Of a stretch of DNA of 64,000 bases, positions 53,290 to 61,090 are shown piece after piece. Position numbers and translations under genes: made by a program. Under the pieces are notes generated by a model. The model saw nothing but the letters and a program-made list of their open reading frames with translations. It did not search any database and was not told the origin of the DNA. Every line of letters starts with the position of its first letter. Positions within the stretch are counted from its first letter, which is position 1. Source of the DNA: Halapricum salinum (GTDB taxonomy: Archaea > Halobacteriota > Halobacteria > Halobacteriales > Haloarculaceae); contig NZ_CP031310.1 in assembly GCF_004799665.1 (NCBI RefSeq), positions 2,782,887-2,846,886 of the forward strand. Reading direction: 5' to 3'.

Positions 53290-53604
53290 TCAGGCTTTCT
53301 TGAAGCCGAGGAAGAAGCCGCCCACGAAGCCAGCGCCGACACCGGCCGTCGAGACGAACGTCATGATCCAGTCCTGACCTTGCTCTCTGCCTTCTTTGCC
53401 CGCTTTGACGATCCCGTTCGTCAGTTTGTTCCAGTCGACCCAGATGATGTCTCGCGATTCGAGGAACTTGAACAGGACGAGCTCCAGGCCGATGATGATC
53501 GCGATCACTTTCGCGACCTTCTTTGCAGCAAATCCTATCAAAAATCCGATCGCACCGGAGCCACCGACTTCCAGGCCTAGTTGTGTGAAATTGAACTCTG
53601 CCAT
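53290..53604 (-). CDS. FUN14 family membrane protein
   Basis: A 104-residue FUN14-domain protein with conserved Gly-rich helices: GGSGAIGFLIGFAAKKVAKVIAIIIGLELVLFKFLE and VGAGFVGGFFLGFKKA. The middle loop reads IIWVDWNKLTNGI. In eukaryotes FUN14 proteins sit in the outer mitochondrial membrane; the archaeal function is unknown. Start MAEFNFTQ at 53604; three codons upstream another ATG exists. It is convergent with SBDS. Confidence 0.88.
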   Translation of the reverse strand: MAEFNFTQLGLEVGGSGAIGFLIGFAAKKVAKVIAIIIGLELVLFKFLESRDIIWVDWNKLTNGIVKAGKEGREQGQDWIMTFVSTAGVGAGFVGGFFLGFKKA

Positions 53605-53677
53605 ATGCGCCAACTCACCGTCGGGCTACATTACTCTTGTGCCCGAAAAATGACGGACGAGTCTTCCGATTCCCCGA

Positions 53678-54652
53678 TCAGGCGGACATGTTCTGGACGC
53701 CGTCGGCCTCCAGCAGTTCCTTGTAGCGGTTGCGAATCGTCACTTCCGAGATGTCTGCGACCTCGCTGACCTCGCTCTGGGTGACGCGCTCGTTACTGAG
53801 CAGCGCCGCGGCGTAGATGGCTGCCGCAGCGATTCCCACGGGGCTCTTGCCGCTGAGCAGGCCGTCAGCGCGGGCGGCGTCGATCAGCCGGCGGGCCGTG
53901 CGTTCGACCTCGTCGGAGAGGCCGAGGTCGGAGGTGAACCGCGGGACGAAGCTCTCGGGGTCGGCGGGCGCGACTTCCAGGCCGAGTTCGCGGATGATGT
54001 AGCGATACGTCCGGGTGAGTTCCATCCGGTCGACTCGCGAGACGCGTTCCATCTCGTCGAGGCTGCGCGGGTAGTTGGCCTGTCGGGCCGCGGCGTACAG
54101 CGCGGCGGTCGCGACACCCTCGATCGACCGACCCGGGAGGAGGTCGTCTTTCAGCGCGCGACGATAGATGACGCTCGCGGTCTCGCGGACGCTCTCGGGG
54201 AGGCCGAGCGCACTCGCCATGCGGTCGATCTCGCCGAGAGCCTGCTTGAGGTTGCGCTCTTTGGAGTTCTGCGTGCGGAAGCGCTCGTTCCAGGTGCGCA
54301 GACGCTGCATCTTCTTTCGCTGGCTGGCGTTGAGACTCCGGCCGTAGGCGTCCTTGTTCTGCCAGCCGATGTTCGTCGACAGGCCCTTGTCGTGCATCAT
54401 CGTCGTCGTCGGCGCCCCGACGCGGCTCTTCTTGTCTTTCTCCCGGGCGTCGAACGCGCGCCACTCGGGTCCGTGGTCGATCTCGTCTTCCTCGACGACC
54501 AGCCCACAGTCGGTACACACCGTCTCACCGCGCTCGCTATCGGTCACGAGCGCTCCGCTGCACTCGGGGCAGCGTTCGCTCTCGGCTTCGTCCGTTCGGG
54601 CGTTCAGTCGTTCCGTTTCGGCGTCTGTGGTTCGAATCGTTGTCTCGCTCAT
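53678..54652 (-). CDS. tfb: Transcription initiation factor IIB (TFB)
   Basis: A 324-residue TFB. The N-terminal zinc ribbon has CPEC and CTDC (about 28-50), the B-reader/linker is DHGPEWRAFDAREKDKKSRVG, and two cyclin repeats follow (about 125-215 and 220-315), with FKGLS-type helix IAAAAIYAAALLSNERVTQSEVSEVADISEVTIRNRYKEL binding the BRE. It recruits RNA polymerase with TBP. Haloarchaea carry several TFBs; this one has no obvious specialised feature. Confidence 0.96.
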   Translation of the reverse strand: MSETTIRTTDAETERLNARTDEAESERCPECSGALVTDSERGETVCTDCGLVVEEDEIDHGPEWRAFDAREKDKKSRVGAPTTTMMHDKGLSTNIGWQNKDAYGRSLNASQRKKMQRLRTWNERFRTQNSKERNLKQALGEIDRMASALGLPESVRETASVIYRRALKDDLLPGRSIEGVATAALYAAARQANYPRSLDEMERVSRVDRMELTRTYRYIIRELGLEVAPADPESFVPRFTSDLGLSDEVERTARRLIDAARADGLLSGKSPVGIAAAAIYAAALLSNERVTQSEVSEVADISEVTIRNRYKELLEADGVQNMSA

Positions 54653-54699
54653 GATGGGGGAATCGAGGACGACTCGTCACTCGTCTGCCAGCGTCCTCT

Positions 54700-54775
54700 T
54701 ACCCTATAGTTAGTGCGACAAGTATTTAAAGATTTCGCAGACATTTATATACTAAACAGGAATACCGTATATACA
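54700..54775 (-). promoter_or_regulatory. AT-rich promoter region upstream of tfb
   Basis: In a GC-rich genome this stretch holds several TATA-like strings read toward tfb: CTATAG near 54704, TTTAAATA opposite 54723-54730, TATATAAAT opposite about 54742-54751 and TATATAC near 54766. The nearest lies about 50 nt and the farthest about 115 nt before the ATG at 54652, so tfb probably has a leader or several start sites. Confidence 0.5.
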
Positions 54776-54814
54776 TTGTGTTTTTCTGTGTACATAGACT
54801 TCCGTGTGAGTGGA

Positions 54815-55096
54815 TCACACAGTAAAAAGGTGTCCATCGGTCGGGACCGAGAACAGGCCGATCCGTGCGCCGGCATCGAGCCATGCGTGGCCGTAGGAGA
54901 ACGCGGCCAAGGCGTTCACCAGATCGTCCTCGTCGCGGAAGTGACGGCCGTCTTCGAGGTAGGACTCGGCCATTTCCAGGCACTCTTCCGCACCGTCCGC
55001 GAGCGGCGTATCTTCTGGCGGGGCGACGCTCGCTTCGTCCAGTGCTTCACTGAGCAGTCGTTCGTAGCGGTCGGTCTTCTCGGCGATGTCTGCCAT
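54815..55096 (-). CDS. DUF357 family protein
   Basis: A 93-residue all-helical archaeal protein (MADIAEKTDRYERLLSEALDEA; ECLEMAESYLEDGRHFRDEDDLVNALAAFSYGHAWLDAGARIGLF). This is the DUF357 layout of paired helices, TPR-like. The start at 55096 is chosen because KTDRYERLL is the usual N-terminal motif; the frame opens 22 codons upstream. It is divergent from the XPB helicase gene by about 80 nt. Confidence 0.85.
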   Translation of the reverse strand: MADIAEKTDRYERLLSEALDEASVAPPEDTPLADGAEECLEMAESYLEDGRHFRDEDDLVNALAAFSYGHAWLDAGARIGLFSVPTDGHLFTV

Positions 55097-55178
55097 ACAG
55101 GCCCCTCGCAGCGAACCGGCCTCAAGGTTCGGACTCCGTCCCGCAAGCCGTTTGTAGGCCACTCGACTAGGAGTGGTA

Positions 55179-57008
55179 GTGACCGACGACGCTCCTGCAG
55201 ACGCGACGATCGATACCTTCTACGACGCCCTCGAAGCGCTGGGCCAGCCCGTCGTGACGGCCTCGCGATTCGCCCAGCAGCTGGACGTGCCACAGAGCGA
55301 GGCCACCGACGCGCTCGACTCGCTTGTCGACGCCGGAACCGTCGAGCGCCAGGACGTCTCGACCGATCCCGTCGTCTACTACCCCAGCGAGTGGTCCCGG
55401 ATGACCGACCGCGAGCGCGTGATCGTCTTTCCTGAACGGCGACAGCTCGTCGTCGACAAGCCCCACCAGTTCACCCGCGCACAGCTCTCGCAGTTCGCGC
55501 GGCTCGTGGACACCACGGGATCGGAGGGCTACCTTTACGAGATTACGCAGGCCGATATCTGGCAGGCCCCCTACGACGGCGTCGAAGAACTGCTGGCCAC
55601 AGTGAGAGATGTCCTGCCCGAACGTCTGCCCGATCTGGAAGACTGGATCGAGAGTCAGTGGGAGCGGGCCCACCAGTTCGTCCTCCGTACGCACGAGGAC
55701 GGCTACGTCGTCCTCGAAGCCGCGAGCGAGGACCTGATGGGAAACGTCGCCCGCCAGAAGCTCGACGAAGACCACCTCCGGGCGGCCATCTCGGACACCG
55801 AGAGCTGGGTCGCCGAGGAGTCGATCGCCGAGGTCAAACGAATCCTCTACGAGGCGGGCTACCCAGTCGTCGACCAGCGTGACCTCGACACGGGCGAACC
55901 CCTGCCCGTCGACCTGGATCTCGATCTCCGTCCTTACCAGCACGAGTGGGTCCAGTCGTTCCTCGAAGGCAACTCGGGCGTGCTCGTCGGGCCGCCGGGC
56001 AGCGGCAAGACCGTCGCCGCCATGGGGATCCTCTCGCGGATCGAGGGCGAGACCCTCATCCTGGTTCCGGGCCGCGAACTGGCGAGCCAGTGGCGCGACG
56101 AACTGCTCTCCCACACGACGCTCACCGACGACCAGATCGGGGAGTACCACGGCGGGACGAAGGAGATCCGCCCCGTGACCATCGCGACCTACCAGACCGC
56201 CGGGATGGACCGCCACCGGCACGTCTTCGACGACCGCAAGTGGGGCCTGATCGTCTTCGACGAGGTGCATCACGTGCCAAGCGACGTGTTCAGACGGACT
56301 GCGGATCTCCAGAGCCGTCACCGCCTCGGCCTCAGCGCGACACCCCTCCGGGAGGACGACCGCGAGGAAGAAATCTTTACACTCGTGGGCCCGCCGATCG
56401 GCACCGACTGGGACGCGCTGTTCGACGCCGGGTTCGTCGCCGAGCCCAGCGTCGAGATCCGCTACGTCCCCTGGGCCGATGAGACTGCCCGCAACGAGTA
56501 CGTCAGTTCCCACGGTCACGAACGCCGCCAGCTTGCCGCCAGCAACCCCGCCAAGGTCGAGGAAGTCCGCCACCTCCTCCGCGCCCACGAGGGCGAGCAA
56601 GCCCTGGTGTTCGTCGACTACCTCGATCAGGGCCGGGAGCTTTCGGCAGCCCTCGACGTGCCGTTCGTCAGCGGCGAGACGCGCCACGCCCGTCGCTCGG
56701 AGCTGTTCGAATCGTTCCGCTCGGGGCTACGCGACACGCTGATCGTCTCGCGAGTCGGTGACGAGGGGATCGACCTTCCGAGTGCCGAAGTCGCCATCGT
56801 CGCCTCCGGTCTGGGCGGTTCGCGCCGCCAGAGTTCCCAGCGCGCCGGTCGGACGATGCGGCCGGAGGGCCAGGCCACGATGTACGTCCTCGCCACACGC
56901 GGCTCCCGAGAGGAGGACTTCGCCCGCCAGCGAATGCGTCACCTCGCTGAGAAGGGCGTCCGTGTGACCGAGTCCTCGGCCGAGAGTGTCGAGCCAGATT
57001 CGACCTGA
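55179..57008 (+). CDS. XPB/Rad25-family DNA repair helicase
   Basis: A 609-residue SF2 helicase. The N-terminal damage-recognition/winged region (about 1-245) includes TIDTFYDALEALGQPVVTASRFAQQL. Helicase motifs: Q-like LRPYQHEW, Walker A GPPGSGKTVAAM, VPGRELASQW, II VFDEVHH, III LSATPLR, VI QRAGRTMRP. It opens DNA for repair or transcription. The start is GTG; an SD-like GGAG at 55170-55173 favours GTG 55179 (product MTDDAPAD) over the in-frame GTG at 55173. Confidence 0.93.
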   Translation: MTDDAPADATIDTFYDALEALGQPVVTASRFAQQLDVPQSEATDALDSLVDAGTVERQDVSTDPVVYYPSEWSRMTDRERVIVFPERRQLVVDKPHQFTRAQLSQFARLVDTTGSEGYLYEITQADIWQAPYDGVEELLATVRDVLPERLPDLEDWIESQWERAHQFVLRTHEDGYVVLEAASEDLMGNVARQKLDEDHLRAAISDTESWVAEESIAEVKRILYEAGYPVVDQRDLDTGEPLPVDLDLDLRPYQHEWVQSFLEGNSGVLVGPPGSGKTVAAMGILSRIEGETLILVPGRELASQWRDELLSHTTLTDDQIGEYHGGTKEIRPVTIATYQTAGMDRHRHVFDDRKWGLIVFDEVHHVPSDVFRRTADLQSRHRLGLSATPLREDDREEEIFTLVGPPIGTDWDALFDAGFVAEPSVEIRYVPWADETARNEYVSSHGHERRQLAASNPAKVEEVRHLLRAHEGEQALVFVDYLDQGRELSAALDVPFVSGETRHARRSELFESFRSGLRDTLIVSRVGDEGIDLPSAEVAIVASGLGGSRRQSSQRAGRTMRPEGQATMYVLATRGSREEDFARQRMRHLAEKGVRVTESSAESVEPDST

Positions 57009-57077
57009 TTCGGGCCGCTCGAAGCCCCTTCTGCATGCTATCGTCCACCGTGTGAACGCGTTTCATTCGTGCAAAAG

Positions 57078-57085
57078 AATTAATA
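57078..57085 (+). promoter_or_regulatory. TATA-like box plus SD ahead of a 52-codon ORF
   Basis: AATTAATA at 57078-57085 could start a transcript near 57110. An AGGTGATC at 57118-57125 matches the anti-SD complement (GGAGGTGATC) and sits 3 nt before the ATG at 57129. Together they are stronger initiation signals than most genes in this window have. Confidence 0.5.
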
Positions 57086-57128
57086 TGTTACCCGTCACAG
57101 CACAGAGTGAAGCGATCAGGTGATCCCA

Positions 57129-57287
57129 ATGTCCGAACTCCACATCCCGTCGCCGGCTATTGCGCCCAGCAATGGCCAGGCCGTGATCGGGGGGTCGATT
57201 TCGACCCCGGCGGTCCGCGGCGGGACTGACGGTGGATTCGGGCAGGTCTCCTGGCCCACCCGGTACAAGCCCAGTCTCGCCGCGTAA
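57129..57287 (+). CDS. Possible 52-residue Gly/Ser/Pro-rich peptide
   Basis: ATG 57129 to TAA 57285-57287. It begins MSELHIPSPAIAPSNG, has a Gly-rich middle (GGSISTPAVRGGTDGGFG) and ends RYKPSLAA. It has no hydrophobic helix or Cys. A TATA box and good Shine-Dalgarno sequence precede it. No family recognised; it lies in an accessory patch after the XPB gene and could be an element-encoded peptide. Confidence 0.45.
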   Translation: MSELHIPSPAIAPSNGQAVIGGSISTPAVRGGTDGGFGQVSWPTRYKPSLAA

Positions 57288-57572
57288 CGCTCCCGACGGG
57301 GGCACGGTGCTCGCCATCGAGCGCCCGAGGGCGGCAGACTGGACGTGACCCGCGTGGGCACGCCCTTCTCTGTCGTCACTACTCCGTCGAAGCCGCTCAG
57401 CCAGCCTCGACGAGACCGTCTTTGAAGGACAGCATCGACGACGCTGTCACCGCCCGGTCTCGACGGCTCCCGCTGGCAGTCTTCGCGTGGCCCTCCAGAG
57501 ACATCCCTCCCGGACAGCAGCAGCACCCGGCGCGTGGTCGCGTCCGGTCGGTTCGATTCCGGCCGCCGGCCT
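57288..57572. other. Non-coding stretch with a tRNA T-arm-like motif at its end
   Basis: Frames here are open by composition only and show no haloarchaeal codon bias. At 57547-57563 a T-arm-like hairpin (GTCGG, TTCGATT, CCGGC) is followed by CGCCGGC (57564-57570), which could pair with CCCGGCG at 57526-57532. No D-arm or anticodon arm fits between. Confidence 0.4.
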
Positions 57573-57869
57573 ATGGCAGTGCAAGCCAGAACCACGACCG
57601 TGACGGCGACAGTCACCCTCTGGGTCCCTCTCGACGCGAGCGGGGATCTGACCAGCGGCGTCGAGAACGTCCTGGGCGATGTCGAGAACGTCGACGGACT
57701 CGACGTCTACGACGTGACCGAGGTCCAGCCGCGCGCGACCGACATCCAGGTCACGGCCGTCGTCGGCGTCCAGCTGGCCGTTCCCGCGGTCGAGGACCGG
57801 ACTGTGCGCGAGACGCTGGCCGACGGCTTCGGCGTCATGAACGTCGGCCGCGTCGAGACCGACGCGTGA
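57573..57869 (+). CDS. Small protein of unknown function, 98 residues
   Basis: A 98-residue acidic protein. Predicted strands and helices alternate as in a ferredoxin-like fold: TTVTATVTLWVPL, SGVENVLGDVENV, GLDVYDVTEVQ, DIQVTAVVGVQLAVP, RTVRETLADGF, MNVGRVETD. There is no known family. ATG at 57573 (MAVQARTTT); a GTG 13 codons earlier lies in the tRNA-like motif. It is flanked on both sides by TTCGATT T-loop-like sequences. Confidence 0.7.
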   Translation: MAVQARTTTVTATVTLWVPLDASGDLTSGVENVLGDVENVDGLDVYDVTEVQPRATDIQVTAVVGVQLAVPAVEDRTVRETLADGFGVMNVGRVETDA

Positions 57870-57883
57870 TCGAGGGTATGACC

Positions 57884-57941
57884 GCTCCGGGTGGTCCACG
57901 CCAGCCCCGCTGGCGCGTGGGTTCGATTCCCGCACGGAGTC
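57884..57941 (+). other. tRNA 3'-end-like sequence (incomplete)
   Basis: A canonical T arm (stem GTGGG 57917-57921, loop TTCGATT, stem CCCGC 57929-57933) is followed by ACGGAGT (57934-57940). This pairs with GCTCCGG at 57884-57890 except for one mismatch and one G-U. Only 26 nt lie between, enough for one 7-bp hairpin (CGCCAGC/GCTGGCG) but not for D and anticodon arms. It may be a tRNA fragment left by an integration or a degenerate tRNA. Confidence 0.45.
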
Positions 57942-57968
57942 TCGGGGCAACCGCCCCCGCTGATAGAC

Positions 57969-58067
57969 ATGTTGCGATCACTGGCCCTCCGAGCCAACCT
58001 CCTGAAACAGGAGTACGAACGCAGTCGCATGGATCGAAACTACCGCCGCTCGCGACGCTATCGATGA
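57969..58067 (+). CDS. Possible 32-residue Arg-rich peptide
   Basis: ATG 57969 to TGA 58065-58067, product MLRSLALRANLLKQEYERSR followed by a Tyr/Arg-rich end. Basic, unlike nearly every other protein here. An alternative frame (ATG 57879, 68 codons) overlaps it and neither has decisive bias. It may be an element-encoded peptide or chance. Confidence 0.3.
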   Translation: MLRSLALRANLLKQEYERSRMDRNYRRSRRYR

Positions 58068-58123
58068 GTGGCGGCCTGCGATGACGGATACTCTCCCGAG
58101 CACTCCTGAAAAGACGGTCTCTG

Positions 58124-58205
58124 ATGGTGGGTACTGTAGGTCTGTTCCGTATCGACCGCACGAAGACGTGCGGTCAGAGCGGTAAATCGCTACAGTACCC
58201 ACCAT
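58124..58205. mobile_element. 82-bp MITE-like palindromic element
   Basis: Perfect 16-bp terminal inverted repeats, ATGGTGGGTACTGTAG at 58124-58139 and its complement at 58190-58205, enclose an internal hairpin (GACCGCACG 58154-58162; CGTGCGGTC 58167-58175). It has no coding capacity. The shape suits a miniature transposable element moved by a transposase elsewhere; no clear target-site duplication is visible. Confidence 0.7.
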
Positions 58206-58268
58206 GGCATGGTCTCGACCGTCGTTTTTCGGCTGTTCTATTCGACAGTGACGACGCTTTGGAGTGTG

Positions 58269-58595
58269 TTAGTCGGTCGTTTCGACCGTGACCTCGTCGT
58301 CTTCGTCCTCCATCTCTTCGGTCGGTTCGTCTTCGGTATCCTCCTCGTCAGCGACCGCCGGCTCGCGTTCGAGCAGCAATCCGGCGATTCCGGCGGCGAC
58401 CATCCCGACGCCTGCCGCCCGGGTGCTCGTCGCGTACCAGTTCTTGGGTTCGAGTTCCTCGACGTTCTCGAAGCCCAGTAGCCACAGCTTTGCGGTGAGT
58501 TTGAGTGCCAGCCGGGGTGCGAGAACGTAGAAGACCCCGTTGAGTACGAGCCACGCGTAGCCGAGTCTGCGACACTTGCGGAACATCATCGACAC
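58269..58595 (-). CDS. Small membrane protein with acidic tail
   Basis: A 108-residue protein: short basic N-terminus, two hydrophobic helices (YAWLVLNGVFYVLAPRLAL and AAGVGMVAAGIAGLLLE) and a strongly acidic C-terminal tail (EEDTEDEPTEEMEDEDDE). No family assigned. Starts at 58595 or 58589 (MMFRKCRRLG) are both possible. It lies 39 nt after the MutS-like gene in the same direction. Confidence 0.75.
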   Translation of the reverse strand: MSMMFRKCRRLGYAWLVLNGVFYVLAPRLALKLTAKLWLLGFENVEELEPKNWYATSTRAAGVGMVAAGIAGLLLEREPAVADEEDTEDEPTEEMEDEDDEVTVETTD

Positions 58596-58634
58596 TACGA
58601 ACTCCAGCGACGTGAATGCACGCCCGAACAGGGA

Positions 58635-60395
58635 TCATTCCGGGGACCACCGCGCGTCCGACAGCGTCCGCTGGACGGCCGCCTGGCCGATGGCTCGCGC
58701 CAGCGTGTCGAAGCCGGCGCGCTCCTCGTGGTCGTCGGCGTTGGCGACCAGCCGCGAGATGATGAATTCGGGCGTCGAGCGCCCGACGGTTCCAAATCTT
58801 GGCTGGTAGTCGACTTCGAGTTCCAGGTCTGGGGTCAGTCCTTCCGCGAAAATCCCGTCGACGCGGGCCGTCTCGGGCAGTGGTTCGAGGTCGTCCGCGA
58901 GGTGGGTGACGAACACGCCCAGCGCCTCCCGGTCGACGGTGAGGGTGACCAGGCCGTGGAGGAGGTCGGCGGCGCTCCCGGGTTCGGTGATCGCCTCGAA
59001 CTCGTCGACGAGCATCAGTGTATGCCCGCTCTCCGAAAGTGGTGGGACGACGTTTTTCAGTGTCGACTCCAGAACGCCGGCGTTGAAACTGGCGTGCCGT
59101 CGGTGGAAGACGATCGCGTCGACGAAGCCGATCTCGGCCTGCTCGGCCGGCACGGGCAGCCCCATCTGGGCGAGGAGCTGGATCTGAGCCAGTGTTTCGA
59201 GGAGGGTCGTCTTCCCGCCGCTGTTCGCGCCAGTCAGGACCGCAACGCGGTCGCCGCTTGGCGGAGCGTCGGCCTTCGGGAAGTCGATCGTGTGTTCGCC
59301 GATCGCGTAGGTCACTGGCTGGACTGTCTCGTCGGCGGCTTCGAGAACGACGTTCCGGGCGGCCTGGACGGCGAGGACGTCACTGTCGTCACTGAACTGC
59401 GGCCGGACGAGGTCGAATTCGAGCGCGAAGCGCGCGAGTGAGAGCAACAGCGCGATGTCGTCGACGGCCTCGACCGCGGCGTCGATGGTCTCCCGGGACG
59501 CTTCGATGGTCTCGCTGGCGTCGCTCGCCACGCTTTCGGCCCGCTCGTCGACGGCCGTCCGCAGGCCGTCTGTCAGCGAGCGCAACGTTGCACCCACGAA
59601 ATCCCGGGCGTCGGTGGCCTCGTTCGGCATGGCCTCGCGGACGCGTCCGACGTCGACGCCTGTCTCGCTCACGACGTGCTCTACAACACCTTCCTCGAAG
59701 GCGTCGGGCGTCCGGATCTCCTCGCGGACAGCCTCGACGACGCCCTCGGAGCTGGCTGCCAGATCCTCGGCGGCTCCGAGTTGCTCGCGCAGGCGATCCA
59801 GTTCTTCGTCCGCGCCCGCGGCGACGCTGCCGTCAGGTTCCAGTGCCCCAAGCGCGTCGGCGGCAGCCTCCAGATCCGACGGGTCGAGTGCGGCCAGCGG
59901 TTCGAACACGCCCGAGTCGACGCCGGCCGCACCGAGTGTGCGCGCGACGTCGACGGCCGAGCGCTCGCCACCGCCGACGTCGTCGTAGCGCTCGAAGGCC
60001 TCTCGAACGGTCTCGCGGGTCGACTCGTCGAGCCCCCGCCACGTGTTCCGGGCCTCGACGACGTCGTCGAGGCGCTCGCGGATGTCGTCGCGGTCCGCCA
60101 GTGGGGTCAGGAGGCGAATCCGATCTGCAGCGTGGTCGGTCAGCGCGTACCGGCCGATGACGTCCAGCAGGTCCTTGTAGACCTCGCGGGTGTCACGCGT
60201 CGCGAGGACGTCCATCGCGGGACCACCCTCGACGCGCCGGAGGATCCGCGTCGCGCGGCCGCGACTGAGTCCGGCGTCGGTCAGCGTCCTGATATCGCCG
60301 CTCTCGATGGCCTGGATGGCAGCCTCGACGCCCAGTTCCGTCGTGAGTAGCTCCCGGGTCTTCGGCCCGATTCCCCAGTAGTCCTCCAGTCGCAT
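58635..60395 (-). CDS. MutS-family ATPase with N-terminal HhH
   Basis: A 586-residue archaeal MutS-like protein. Residues 1-55 have a helix-hairpin-helix (DYWGIGPKTRELLTTELG; LSRGRATRILRRV). Residues 60-330 are core/lever helices. The ATPase domain has Walker A TGANSGGKTTLLE, Walker B LMLVDEFEAIT, FHRRHASFNAGVLESTLKNV (signature) and VFVTHLADDLE. No mismatch-recognition domain I (no Phe-X-Glu), so it belongs with MutS2/5-like proteins handling recombination or other branched DNA rather than classical mismatch repair. Confidence 0.88.
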   Translation of the reverse strand: MRLEDYWGIGPKTRELLTTELGVEAAIQAIESGDIRTLTDAGLSRGRATRILRRVEGGPAMDVLATRDTREVYKDLLDVIGRYALTDHAADRIRLLTPLADRDDIRERLDDVVEARNTWRGLDESTRETVREAFERYDDVGGGERSAVDVARTLGAAGVDSGVFEPLAALDPSDLEAAADALGALEPDGSVAAGADEELDRLREQLGAAEDLAASSEGVVEAVREEIRTPDAFEEGVVEHVVSETGVDVGRVREAMPNEATDARDFVGATLRSLTDGLRTAVDERAESVASDASETIEASRETIDAAVEAVDDIALLLSLARFALEFDLVRPQFSDDSDVLAVQAARNVVLEAADETVQPVTYAIGEHTIDFPKADAPPSGDRVAVLTGANSGGKTTLLETLAQIQLLAQMGLPVPAEQAEIGFVDAIVFHRRHASFNAGVLESTLKNVVPPLSESGHTLMLVDEFEAITEPGSAADLLHGLVTLTVDREALGVFVTHLADDLEPLPETARVDGIFAEGLTPDLELEVDYQPRFGTVGRSTPEFIISRLVANADDHEERAGFDTLARAIGQAAVQRTLSDARWSPE

Positions 60396-60472
60396 AGCAG
60401 GTCGTCGGACCCGTAGCGTTTAGAGGTTTCTTCTCCCGCAGGCTCAAGACCGTCGGGTTCGAACCCGTGTAC

Positions 60473-61081
60473 ATGTCCGACGACGGAATCGACGCGTCCT
60501 GCCCGCAGTGTGGCGAGCCGATCTCGGGCCACGAGGGCCGGTGTCCGTCCTGCGGACTCGACTTCCTCGACGGCGAAGGTGGACTCTCAGAGGACGCGAT
60601 CGACGCGATGCTCGCAGACGCTGGCATCGAGGGCCCAGAGGCCACCCCACACGGCGCACTTTCGACACCAAGGTGGGTCCGCTTGCTCGTCGGACTGTCT
60701 ATCACCGTCCCGATGGGGCCGCTCGTGATGTTCGTCGTCGAATCCGTTTGGCCAGTCCCCCTGTTGGTGTCCGTCTTCGCGTTCCTCGTCGGTTGGCTCG
60801 TCCCCGGGTATCTGCTCTCCAGGTGGAGAGTCCCCACCGCGATCGTCGCCCTCGGTCTCCTGCTGGTCGGACTCACGTTGTCGGTGACGCCGCTCCTGAT
60901 CGTGGGCGGTCGCGCGCTGCTCGGCACCGACGCCAGCGAGATCGGCACGCTCGGATCGAACGTCGTGGCCGCCCAGACAGCGTTTCTCCTGATCGGGCTG
61001 GTCGTAGTCGGGCTCGGGGCCGTGGTCTATCGTCATGCCGTCTCCCGGCGGGAGGCGTGGACCCAGCGGACCGACCAGTAA
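60473..61081 (+). CDS. Zinc-ribbon membrane protein
   Basis: A 202-residue protein. An N-terminal zinc ribbon (CPQCGEP and CPSCGLD, about 10-30) is followed by an acidic linker and four transmembrane helices (VRLLVGLSITVPMGPLVMFV, PLLVSVFAFLVGWLVPGYLL, TAIVALGLLLVGLTLSV, AFLLIGLVVVGLGAVVY). Haloarchaea have many such proteins of unknown role. The start ATG 60473 gives MSDDGIDASCPQ. Confidence 0.8.
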   Translation: MSDDGIDASCPQCGEPISGHEGRCPSCGLDFLDGEGGLSEDAIDAMLADAGIEGPEATPHGALSTPRWVRLLVGLSITVPMGPLVMFVVESVWPVPLLVSVFAFLVGWLVPGYLLSRWRVPTAIVALGLLLVGLTLSVTPLLIVGGRALLGTDASEIGTLGSNVVAAQTAFLLIGLVVVGLGAVVYRHAVSRREAWTQRTDQ

Positions 61082-61090
61082 CCGTTCCGA

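Noticed and set aside
55167..56687. A 506-codon minus-strand frame over the XPB gene
   Set aside because: Antisense shadow; helicase motifs lie on the + strand.
57422..58084. A 220-codon + strand frame across the accessory patch
   Set aside because: The product is Arg/Pro-rich without codon bias and includes the tRNA-derived-looking VGSIPAR string; it overlaps the better-supported 98-codon gene in another frame.
60396..60472. T-loop-like GGGTTCGAACCCG before the zinc-ribbon membrane gene
   Set aside because: Only 77 nt lie between two genes and no acceptor, D or anticodon arm can be formed around it; probably chance or a small palindrome in the leader.
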